Below are positions 43,332 through 52,700 of a stretch of 64,000 nucleotides of DNA, in pieces. Made by a program: the position numbers and the translations under genes. The notes beneath the pieces are model-generated. The model was not told the DNA's origin. It did no database searches and worked only from the letters and a program-made list of their open reading frames with translations. The first letter of the stretch is position 1, and every line of letters begins with the position of its first letter. Location of the stretch: contig NZ_JBNNUK010000010.1 of assembly GCF_050279675.1 (NCBI RefSeq), forward strand, positions 1 to 64,000, written 5' to 3'. Source of the stretch: Viridibacillus sp050279675 (lineage in GTDB: Bacteria > Bacillota > Bacilli > Bacillales_A > Planococcaceae).

Positions 43332-43721
43332 ATGTTTGAAGAACAGCTAAAGAAAGCGATTCAAGATGAATATCAGACGTATTATTGGTACAAATCGATG
43401 CTTGAGCTGACGAACGATCCTACATGGAAATCTTATATCGAGCATGCAATAACCGATGAGAAGACTCATTATGAGATGTTCCAACAACTTCATTATATGA
43501 TGACTGGAGAATATGTACAAAATTTAACGAAAAGACCACCATGCAAAAATCTTAAAGCTTGTGCAAAAGAGGCAATAGGTGAAGAGCTTGAAGCGACGGA
43601 TTTATATAAAGAAATGTTCTTAAATACGCCACTTGAACAAGGACAATACCCATTCTTTATCGCTATGCAAGATGAGATGGAGCATGCGATTCGCTTTTCA
43701 ACAATTTACAATGCTCTATAA
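43332..43721 (+). CDS. Ferritin-like (rubrerythrin-type) protein
   Basis: 129 residues from ATG 43332, with AGGAG eight bases upstream; the frame back to 43281 would add 17 unlikely residues. A four-helix bundle with carboxylate/histidine motifs at the positions of a di-iron site: Glu in IQDEYQTYYWY, DEKTHYEMF, EELEATDLY and DEMEHAIRF. Cytoplasmic; could bind iron or act in oxidative stress, but substrate and metal are unproven. The two cysteines (KRPPCKNLKACAKE) lie in the central loop. Confidence 0.75.
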   Translation: MFEEQLKKAIQDEYQTYYWYKSMLELTNDPTWKSYIEHAITDEKTHYEMFQQLHYMMTGEYVQNLTKRPPCKNLKACAKEAIGEELEATDLYKEMFLNTPLEQGQYPFFIAMQDEMEHAIRFSTIYNAL

Positions 43722-43817
43722 ATAGTATGAAATCCCTAACTTCAATAGCTATTAATTCTCACCTACTTGACTGTCTGTTATAATGTAGGAGAGTTTTTGA
43801 AGAAATGGGTGAAGAAT

Positions 43818-44960
43818 ATGGGTGTGTTCGTAACAATACTATTCATGGCTGTCATTGGAGCAGTCATCGGTGGATTTACGAATCATTTAGCGATTAAAAT
43901 GCTCTTTAGGCCTTATAAAGCAATTTATATTGGTTCTTGGCGTGTTCCTTTTACACCGGGTTTAATTCCAAAACGCCGAGATGATTTAGCAAGACAACTA
44001 GGAAAAACAGTAGTGAATTATTTACTCACACCTGAGACATTCCGTAAAAAGTTCTTTTCAAATGATATTCGATTGAAAATTGAACAATGGTTAAATGAAA
44101 AAATAGAAACAACTTTGTTTACAGATGATAAAACAATCAATGACTGGCTGATGCAAGCGGGTATCGAAAATTTCCACTTAGCGATTGAAGAAAAAGTTGA
44201 TGCTTTAATCATTGACCAAGTAGATAAAGTACAAAATGTCCTATCTACAAAAAAGGTTCGCGAGCTTTTACCTGAAAGATGGCAAGAGAAGGCGAATACG
44301 AAAATTCCGGATATCGCTCGTTATATTTTAAATAAAGGCGATGTTTATTTTGAATCAGATGAAGGCTATCAAACGATTAAACGATTAATTGATGATTTCC
44401 TTGATACAAAAGGAACGCTTGGTGGCATGATTCAAATGTTTTTAGGCGACTCTTCATCAATAGTTAACAAAGCTCAAAAGGAAATTAAAAAATTTCTAAA
44501 TGCAGATGGCACATTTGTGCTCGTTTCGAATATGTTATCGAATGAATGGGTTAAATTACAAGATCAAACGGTTACTCAACTAGTTGGCGATTTAGATTTT
44601 AATTCAACAACAAAAGCGGTTCAAAGTTATGTGAAGAGTGAATTGAAAATTGAAAATCGTTTAGACCAGCCAATTGTACATTATTGGACAAATGGTGCCG
44701 AGTGGATGCAACAAAATGTTGTACCACAGGTAGTTGACAATGCTTTTGTACAAGCAGAAGCGAAATTGGAAGATGTTTTAAAACGATTGAATTTAGAAGA
44801 AGTGGTACGTGAACAAGTTGACACATTCCCTGTTGAAGTACTTGAGGATTTGGTACTGGGCATTTCAAAAAGAGAATTTAAAATGATTACAGTATTAGGT
44901 TTCGTACTTGGTGGTATTATTGGGGTTGTTCAAGGTATTATCGTGACGCTGATTCAATAA
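43818..44960 (+). CDS. yheB: DUF445 membrane protein YheB
   Basis: 380 residues from ATG 43818 (GGGTG upstream). N-terminal membrane helix (VTILFMAVIGAVIGGFTNHL) with the family signature AIKMLFRPYKAIY and PFTPGLIPKRRDDLARQLG, a long amphipathic middle, and a C-terminal helix (MITVLGFVLGGIIGVVQGII). DUF445 proteins are membrane-anchored at both ends, function unknown. Followed 21 nt later by yheA, as in B. subtilis. Confidence 0.88.
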   Translation: MGVFVTILFMAVIGAVIGGFTNHLAIKMLFRPYKAIYIGSWRVPFTPGLIPKRRDDLARQLGKTVVNYLLTPETFRKKFFSNDIRLKIEQWLNEKIETTLFTDDKTINDWLMQAGIENFHLAIEEKVDALIIDQVDKVQNVLSTKKVRELLPERWQEKANTKIPDIARYILNKGDVYFESDEGYQTIKRLIDDFLDTKGTLGGMIQMFLGDSSSIVNKAQKEIKKFLNADGTFVLVSNMLSNEWVKLQDQTVTQLVGDLDFNSTTKAVQSYVKSELKIENRLDQPIVHYWTNGAEWMQQNVVPQVVDNAFVQAEAKLEDVLKRLNLEEVVREQVDTFPVEVLEDLVLGISKREFKMITVLGFVLGGIIGVVQGIIVTLIQ

Positions 44961-44981
44961 AATTGAAAGTAGGGTATCAAA

Positions 44982-45326
44982 ATGATTAACATTTATAATG
45001 ACATTAACAAGTTAGAAGCAACATTCCGTCAAACGGCAGAATTTGAAGCATTAAAAGCTGCTGTTGAGGTAGTGAAAAATGATTCAGAGGCACTAGCATT
45101 GTTCCAAAACTTCCGTAAAGTTCAATTGAATTTACAAGAAAAACAAGCAAAGGGCGAACAAATCCAAGAAGATGAATTAACTTACGCTGGAAAAACTGCT
45201 CAACTTGCTCAACAGAATAGTAAGATAGAAAAAATGCTTCAAGCCGAAATGGCTCTAAGTGGTTTAATTGAAGAAGTAAATCGTATTCTGATTAAACCAG
45301 TTCAAGAACTATACGCAGAAATCTAA
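44982..45326 (+). CDS. yheA: YlbF/YmcA-family protein YheA
   Basis: 114 residues, entirely helical, starting INIYNDINKLEATFRQTAEF with the usual AYELEKAL-type helices of the YheA/YmcA (UPF0342) family. YlbF and YmcA assist RNase Y and biofilm regulators; YheA itself has no settled role. No signal peptide. Co-transcribed with yheB and ended by a terminator. Confidence 0.88.
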   Translation: MINIYNDINKLEATFRQTAEFEALKAAVEVVKNDSEALALFQNFRKVQLNLQEKQAKGEQIQEDELTYAGKTAQLAQQNSKIEKMLQAEMALSGLIEEVNRILIKPVQELYAEI

Positions 45327-45391
45327 TCACGAATATAATTTGTGAGGAATACACAAATACATTAGATCGAGCAAAATAATAAAGAAAATTG

Positions 45392-45431
45392 AAAAGGAGA
45401 TACTACATGAATTGTAGTATCTCCTTTTTTA
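45392..45431 (+). terminator. Terminator of the yheBA operon
   Basis: AAAAGGAGATACTAC / GTAGTATCTCCTTTT hairpin with loop ATGAATT and a T run. Confidence 0.9.
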
Positions 45432-45857
45432 TTTTTAAGCAAATTTAATTGACTTAGTAATTTCAATTATTAAAGCATAGCTACAAATAGACCAGTTTTT
45501 TTTATAGATATGCCAATGAATATACTTAAATATTTTTAGTTTCAGATTGAAGGAATTACATAAGTAGAGTGTCCAAAAAATATATAATCGTAATTTTTAA
45601 TAGGTCTAAGTTATTAGGTGAAAGGAATTTAATTAGCGAAATTTGTTAATAAATTAATATAATGAGATTACTCAAATATATTATATTATGCACTATTTGT
45701 AAATTAAGTAGCCATGTTGGATGGATATTGTAAAATATGTAAATGTTGCTGCAGTAATATAGAATCTATAAGAGTCATACCATATAATCGAAGTGGTTGA
45801 ACTTAATAGCTTTTCTATTAGGTAAATACAACCCCAAAAATAGAGAGGTGTGAGATA
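45432..45857. other. AT-rich intergenic stretch
   Basis: About 425 bp, strongly AT-rich, between yheA and the surface protein gene. I see no ORF with a ribosome-binding site. It probably holds the promoter of the secreted-protein gene, but no convincing hexamer pair stands out. Confidence 0.5.
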
Positions 45858-46958
45858 GTGAGGAAGTACAGTTATAAATTTGTAAAATCTTTAACATCAT
45901 TAGTGTTAGGGGCAACTTTATTAACAAGCGCCGTCGTTGTTCCGATAAACAGTGCGGAGGCAGCAGGGTCTTCTAGCTATAAAATTACCAAAGGGAAGCT
46001 AGTTTCAAAATCAACTAGCAAAATAGTAAAAGGGATAAAGACTTTCAATGGTAAGGTTTACAAAGATGGCAAGTTACTAACAGGTATAAAATCAGGGCTT
46101 TATTATAAAAAAGGTATTAAATCTACTGGTTGGTATAAAGGCAAATGGTACGAAAAAGGTAAAGCATTAACGGGTTTTGGTAAAAACACTGGTAAATTAT
46201 ATATTAATGGAAAGCTCGCAATGGGTAATTGGTATAAAGGTAAATGGTATGAAAATGGAAAGGCTTTAACTGGACTTGGTAAAAATACAGGGGATTTATA
46301 CGTTAACGGTGTTATAAACACTGGAAAGTATTTATACAAAAATAAATTATATGACGGTGCAGTTTTAAACAAAGGTCTAAAGCTATATAGAGACAAACTA
46401 TATAGTGGTGCAGCATTAAATCAAGGTCTTATATTGTTTGAAGGGAAACTATACAATGGCTCGGCATTCAATCAAGGTTTAACACTGTTTGAAAGTAAAT
46501 TATATAACAATACAGAGTTAAATGTAGGCATCGTAAAATATGGAGGTAAATGGTACAGCGGTTCTAGTCTAGCGTCGGGAACTATTACAACCCCGGACGG
46601 AAAAACAATACAGGTTGAGAATGGTGTTGAAAGTGGATCATCGTCAGGTAACAATGGCGGAACAAGTGATCATGCTCCAACAGCATCAAGTGTCAAGATT
46701 GTTGGAGTTGCAAAAGTAGGTGTAACGTTAGAAGTTACATATACTTATACAGATGTAGATAAAGATGTAGAAAAGGGTACAACATTCCAGTGGTATGCAG
46801 ATGGAAAAGCAATTACTGGGGCAACTACTTCGACATTTAAACTGACAACAGATCAAATAGGCAAAGTAATTTCTGTACAAGTGACGCCCAAAAATGATAA
46901 AGCGATAGGAAATGCCGTAACAGCAACTTTACCAAATGTAGTAGTAACTCCTCAATAA
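45858..46958 (+). CDS. Secreted surface protein with KWYxxGxxLTG-type repeats and an Ig-like domain
   Basis: 366 residues, GTG start after GAGAGGTG. Signal peptide (LTSLVLGATLLTSAVVVPI, cleavage after NSAEA). Residues ~50-250 are short repeats of the kind GKWYENGKALTGLGKNTG and KLYSGAALNQGLILF, similar to repeats of secreted cell-wall-associated proteins. Residues ~275-360 form an Ig-like domain (AKVGVTLEVTYTYTDVDKDV, TFQWYADGKAITGAT). No LPXTG or SLH motif. Function unknown; possibly adhesion. The intron and nucleotidase lie downstream. Confidence 0.8.
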   Translation: MRKYSYKFVKSLTSLVLGATLLTSAVVVPINSAEAAGSSSYKITKGKLVSKSTSKIVKGIKTFNGKVYKDGKLLTGIKSGLYYKKGIKSTGWYKGKWYEKGKALTGFGKNTGKLYINGKLAMGNWYKGKWYENGKALTGLGKNTGDLYVNGVINTGKYLYKNKLYDGAVLNKGLKLYRDKLYSGAALNQGLILFEGKLYNGSAFNQGLTLFESKLYNNTELNVGIVKYGGKWYSGSSLASGTITTPDGKTIQVENGVESGSSSGNNGGTSDHAPTASSVKIVGVAKVGVTLEVTYTYTDVDKDVEKGTTFQWYADGKAITGATTSTFKLTTDQIGKVISVQVTPKNDKAIGNAVTATLPNVVVTPQ

Positions 46959-47093
46959 AATTAAACGAAACGTTACTTTATAAGCTAGAAAAACATCTAG
47001 TGAAATAAGTGGGAATAATCATTTTGAATAGAACATTTTAAAGATAAAAACCTTCATAATGAATGTTTCTAACTGTTATTTTCCAATTGGTAG

Positions 47094-47767
47094 GTGTAAT
47101 CCCTACTCTTGCTCAACAGTCTTTTGAAGCAAGTGCCTAATCCTCCTGGACCCAGTGATGCGCTGATCAGCGGAAGGGGTTAAGTCAGGTGAAGTCGTAC
47201 TCGAAAAAACGAGGCGGGGCTCTTTAAAAGACAGCTATGGTTAGGCAGACGAATCCATGTAGGCAGTGTGAGGTAGTGAATGTTGCGAAACGCTAGGAGT
47301 TCAACATTCAACCTTATAGATGAAATGATGTAATGGGGGTTAGCAAAATTGACTGTTAAACTAACCATTCTCACAACTGAATAGTGGAGACCTAAGGCTG
47401 TCAAAATAAGGGGTGGATATAACGGAACGTTTGAAGTTCTTCTTGACGAGGTGAATCAGCACTGATGAAGCAAGAAGAACGGCAGCGGGTTCGTAGTAGT
47501 GATGATTGCTGGCCGTTTGGATTTGTATGGTAACATACGAAAAGGATAAAACCAGCTGGAGCGAAGGAACCCAGTCAGCAGAGTATTCTCTTAATTGCTT
47601 ATCTCCTCAATTGATAATTCAGAATATTAAATTTTTATGAGTATTTAATGAGGTAGAAAAAAGTGAAAAGACAATCATTCTACTGATAGCACGCCGTATG
47701 CGATGAAAGTCGCCTGTACGGTGTAGGCCCGAAACGAAAGCCACAAGATGTGGTATAAGACGGGAAT
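47094..47767 (+). mobile_element. Group II intron ribozyme without an intron-encoded protein
   Basis: Domain V at 47691-47724 has the canonical 34 nt: a 14-base 5' strand, GAAA tetraloop and 16-base 3' strand with a two-base bulge, all pairs formed and with catalytic triad CGC. A linker of three bases leads to domain VI (47728-47764; CCCG/CGGG, CCACA/TGTGG). The 3' splice site would follow AAT at 47767. Upstream 600 bases are dense in stems and end-to-end non-coding (for example GCCTAATC with GGTTAGGC), as expected for domains I-III. The 5' end is uncertain: GTGTA at 47094 is the best candidate, GTGCC at 47133 the alternative. No reverse transcriptase is present, so movement needs a protein in trans. 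Confidence 0.85.
47691..47724 (+). ncRNA. Group II intron domain V
   Basis: ACGCCGTATGCGAT, GAAA loop, then GTCGC with bulge CT and GTACGGTGT; fourteen base pairs including G-U pairs. Differs at only a few places from the common bacterial domain V. Confidence 0.9.
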
Positions 47768-49624
47768 AGCGAAGAAAATTTTACTTTGTCATTAATGCAT
47801 ACCAACGACACGCATGCACATTTAGATAATATAGCGAAAAGAACAACTGCCATCAAAAATGTAAGAGCTAAAAAGCCAAATGCGTTATTACTAGACGCAG
47901 GTGATGTTTTTAGTGGAACGTTATATTTTAATGAATTCCAAGGAAAAGCAGATTTGGCATTTATGAATTTATTACGCTATGATGCCATGACCTTTGGTAA
48001 TCATGAATTTGATTTAGGTTCAAGTCCGGAGGGGCATCAAGCTTTAGCTAATTTTATTAAAGGGGCAAATTTCCCATTTATTAGTGCGAATGTAGACTTT
48101 TCTGCAGATAAGCGTTTTACGGGCTTATTTACAGATTTAATCTCGAGTAAGCCTGAAAAAGGTAAAATTTATAATGGAATCATTAAAGAAATTAATGGCG
48201 AAAAGGTAGGGATTTTTGGTTTAACAACGGAAGAAACAAAGGATATTTCAAGCCCTGGTAGTATAGTGTTTGAAAATTATATTAAAGAGGCTGAAAAAGC
48301 AGTTAAAGCATTTGAAGGTCAAGGTGTCGATAAAATTATTGCATTAACACATATCGGTTATGATGATAATGCGAAAATCGATAATGATTTAATATTAGCT
48401 TCAACAGTTAAGGGCATTGACGTGATTGTTGGTGGTCATAGTCATACACAATTAAATAAGCCAGTCGTCGTAGGGCAAGATAATAACAATAAAACAAAAG
48501 ATCCAACTGTTATTGTTCAGGCGTATCAATATAGTGATTATTTAGGCACTGTTGATGTTGAGTTTGATAGTAAAGGTAAAGTTATTACAACAAATGGAGA
48601 ATTGATTAAACTTAGCAGCCTTGCAGATGACGCAGAAGCAGCTAATCTACTTAAAAAATACGCTGATAAGATAAAAGAAGTATCAAGTAAAGCAGTCGGA
48701 GCAGAAGCGTTAAGTGAATTGAGTAACCCAAGAACATCAGATACGGGTATAAGTGTGCGTAATAGTGAAACAGCACTTGGTAATATCATTACAGATGGAA
48801 TGTTAGCAAAAGCAATAGCGCAGACCAAAAATTCTAATATTATCATGGCACTACAAAATGGTGGAGGTATTCGATCAAACATTGATGCAGGTGATATCAC
48901 TGTTGGGGAAGTTATATCAGTACTACCATTTGGTAATACATTAGCAACAATGACTCTTACAGGAGCTGAATTAAAGCGAGCATTTGAAATAAGCTTTAAG
49001 GAATCGCCAAAAGAAAGCGGAGGCTTCCTTCACGTATCTGGTGCCAAAGTAGAATATGACTCAAGCAAGCCAGTAGGAAAACGTGTTATTTCAATTAAGT
49101 ACAAAGATAAAGCTAACAATTATACGGAGATTAAAGACGAAGTGAGCTACACAGTAGCAACAAACGCCTTCACTGCAAAAGGTGGAGATGGATATGATGT
49201 CTTTAAAAAAGCCTATGAAGAAGGTCGTGTAACAGACTTAGGACTTTCGGATTGGGAAAATTTAGCAGAACACTTAGCGTCTCTTAAAAAAATCAATCCT
49301 ACGATAGAAGGACGTATTGTAGACGTTAGTGAAGAAGAAAATCCAAATACTGAACTTCCTGGTGGTAACGTCGCAGGTGCAGATTTCTCTGGAACAACTT
49401 CAACGCCAAAAGTTTACAAAGAGAGTGTAACTGTAGATATAACAGATATTTCTTCTTTATCCAATGCAGTCATTAAAGGAGACTTAATTATCACTGGTAC
49501 ATTATCGAAAGATATTACCATTTCTAATATTAAAATAGAAGGGGATTTAGTTCTTTCCTCAATTGTAGGAAAGAATTTGACTAGCTTTAATAATATCGAA
49601 GTAGCTGGAGAAACAATTTTCTGA
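47768..49624 (+). pseudogene. Secreted 5'-nucleotidase/UshA-like enzyme lacking its 5' end
   Basis: About 618 codons from the inferred intron 3' junction. Metallophosphoesterase domain (~5-260) with HTNDTHAH, DAGDVFSG, GNHEFD and GGHSHT, and a 5_nucleotid_C domain (~300-500) with NGGGIR, followed by a C-terminal ~80-residue beta-rich tail. Enzymes of this type need a signal peptide, and the frame opens directly out of the group II intron (SEENFTLSLMHTNDTH) with no ribosome-binding site or start. A TTG at 47786 would give a protein without export signal. Between the preceding gene and the intron I see no exon with a start and signal peptide. The catalytic domains themselves are intact. Confidence 0.75.
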
Positions 49625-49726
49625 TTTTCCACCCAAGCCTCCAGCTCATAGGCTGCCGGCTTTCCCATTTGAATATCATGTTAGTGCTACAAATAAACTT
49701 TATAAGTGTAGAAGGAGACTGACTCT

Positions 49727-52700
49727 ATGAGTAAAGGAAAATGGAAAAAAGGGTTAAATTCTTTGTTGTCGGTAAGTTTAGCTGCAAGCTTAATACTGCC
49801 TACACTATCAACATCTGTGGAAGCTGCAACTAATGCGACGGATCTAATTATTTCTGAATATATTGAAGGGAGTAGTAGCAACAAAGCAATCGAGCTTTAT
49901 AACGGTACAGGATCTTCAATCGATTTAAGTAATTATACATTAGAGCTTTACGCTAATGGCTCAACTGCAGCAACTGCATCGTTAAAATTATCGGGAACAT
50001 TGGATAATAAAAAAACATATGTTTTGTACAATAATGCGGCAAATGCAGATATAAAGAGCAAAGGTAATGGTGCAAATAGTACAGTAATTAATTTCAATGG
50101 TGATGATCCAGTTGTATTAAAAAGGTCTGATGTAGTCGTTGATTCTATTGGACAAGTAGGTTCTAAGGATAATTGGGGAGCTGATGTCACATTAATACGT
50201 AAAAGTACCGTTACAACTGGAGACACAGTTATTAATGATGTATTCGATAAAACGATAGAGTGGGAAGCTTTTCCTAAGGACGATTCATCCAATTTAGGTT
50301 CCCATACAATGGTTGATGATAGTACTCCACCTACAGAAAATAAAGTAGAAAGTGTATCGGTTTCTACGCCATCATCAAGTGTCCCGAAGGGTACTATAAT
50401 TACATTATCAACAAACACTTTGGGCGCAACAATCTACTATACGTTAGATGGTAGTGATCCAACTACCTCAAGTACAGTATTTTCAGAACCAATCGTGATT
50501 AATGAAAATATGATGATTAAGGCATTTGCAGTAAAAGATGGATTAGATAACAGCTCTATTTCTGAATTCACTTATACAGTTGTAGGTGAATCTGCAACAC
50601 AAACAATTGCAGATGCTCGCACTAAAGCAATGGGAGAAACTGTAACGATTAAAGGTATTGTCGCTGCAAAGTTAAAGAATACTCTTTCAGTTCAAGATGC
50701 GACTGGTGGTATTGCAGTTCGTCCGGTAGGTTTAAATGCCGTGGTTGGAGATGAAGTTACATTAACAGGTAAATTAGCAGATTATCGTGGATTGCTTCAA
50801 TTAGATGGAGCAACCATTGTAGAAAGTAAGAAAAATGTAGGTGAACCTCAACCAAAAGTAATTACAGGTGCAGATGTTAAGGAAGAAAACGAATCACAAC
50901 TTGTGACAGTGAAGAACGTTTCACTTACCACAGTACAAGATGGCGGTAGTTGGGCAAACTTTACTGGGAATGATGGAACAGAATTCATCGTACGGGACGA
51001 AACGAATGCTTCAGGTTTAACAGCCAATACGAAATATGAGTCTATTACAGGGATTGTTCAACAATTCGATAATGACTACCAAATTATCCCGCGTTCTACA
51101 ACAGATATCGTTGTTGATAGTACAACATTAGCGCCTGCTGTCGCTACTCCAGGAAGTGGGACATATGTTAAAGATACAGCTGTCACTTTATCTACAAGTA
51201 GTGCAAATGCAGAGATATATTACACGATAGATGGTACTGATCCAACTATTGCTAGTACTAAATATGAAAAGCCAATCCAAATTACTAAAACTACAACACT
51301 CAAGGCCATGGTGAAAGCTCAAGATGGTAAATTAAGTGAAGTGTCGACTTTCAATTATACAATTGCAGACCGATTTGAAATTCATGATATTCAAGGAGAT
51401 AAACATGCTACTCCATTTAATAATCAAATTGTGGAGGCTATTGAAGGTGTTGTAACTTATTCATTTAAGCTAGGCACTGCAAATTATTATACGATCCAAA
51501 CGCCAGATGATTTGGCGGATAGCAATCCAAATACATCTGAAGCTATTCTACTTTATAGCGGAAACAAAGCTTGGCCAATCAAAGTGGGTGATTTAGTATC
51601 CGTTACAGGAAAAGTAAGTGAATATGCATACGATGGATATAGTGATCGTCAAGATACAGACTTGAAAACAACTCAAATAAATGTTCGTGATGATCAAGGT
51701 GGAAAGGTTTCAGTCATTAAAAGCGGTGTTAAGCTGCCAGAGCCAATCATTATTGATGAGGATAAGATGTCATTAAAAGCAATCGATAGTGATAATTTAT
51801 CCGTTTTTAATCCAACAGTAGATGCAATTGATTTCTGGGAAAGCATTGAAGGTATGCGTGTACAAGTCGGAAATGTGAAAACTGTAGCGCCACAAGATAA
51901 TGGTGACTTGGTGACGGTTCTTGAAAGTGCAAAAACAAATTCACTTCACGGCGGGGTTTTATATAAGGAAAATAACCAAAATCCAAATCGTATCCAATTC
52001 CGTTTAGAGCCAAATGGAACTGCACGTGATTTTGAAGTAGCGACAGGAGATCGATTTAATGGTCCAATTACAGGTATAGTTGGTTATTCATATCAAAACT
52101 TTAAAATCTATGCTTCTTTAGATGAGATGAAAGCAGCTCATAGAAAAGGAAATGCAACACCTGAAAAAACAACGATTGTCAAAGCAGATGACAAGTTAAC
52201 GGTTGCTTCTTATAACTTGGAAAATTTTTCAAATAATAAGACATCAACTTCTGATAGCAAAGCTAGTAAATTAGCTAGAGCAATTGGTATTGATATGCAA
52301 AGCCCTGATATCGTAGGTGTGACTGAAGTACAAGATAATAATGGTGAAAGTGTAGGCGATAGCAAGGCAGATCAAAGTTATGCAAGATTGATTACAGCTA
52401 TAAAAGCTGCAAGTGGTGTGGAATATAAATATGTAAACATTGACCCAGTAAACAATCAAGATGGTGGAGCTCCAAATGCTAATATACGTGTCGGATTCTT
52501 ATATAATCCAAATCGTGTGACATTAACTAATGGGAATCCACAAGGGGATGCAAAGACTGCAGTAGGTTATGAAGATGGAAAGCTTACGTTGAATCCAGGT
52601 CGAATTGATCCAACAAATGAGGCATTTAATAGTAGTCGTAAACCATTAGCAGCACAATTTAATTTCCAAGGTGAGAATGTAGTGGTCATTGCAAACCATT

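Noticed and set aside
47180..47404. Protein-coding frame inside the intron region
   Set aside because: It lies on the strand opposite the ribozyme and has no start site or protein-like composition; the region is explained by intron RNA structure.
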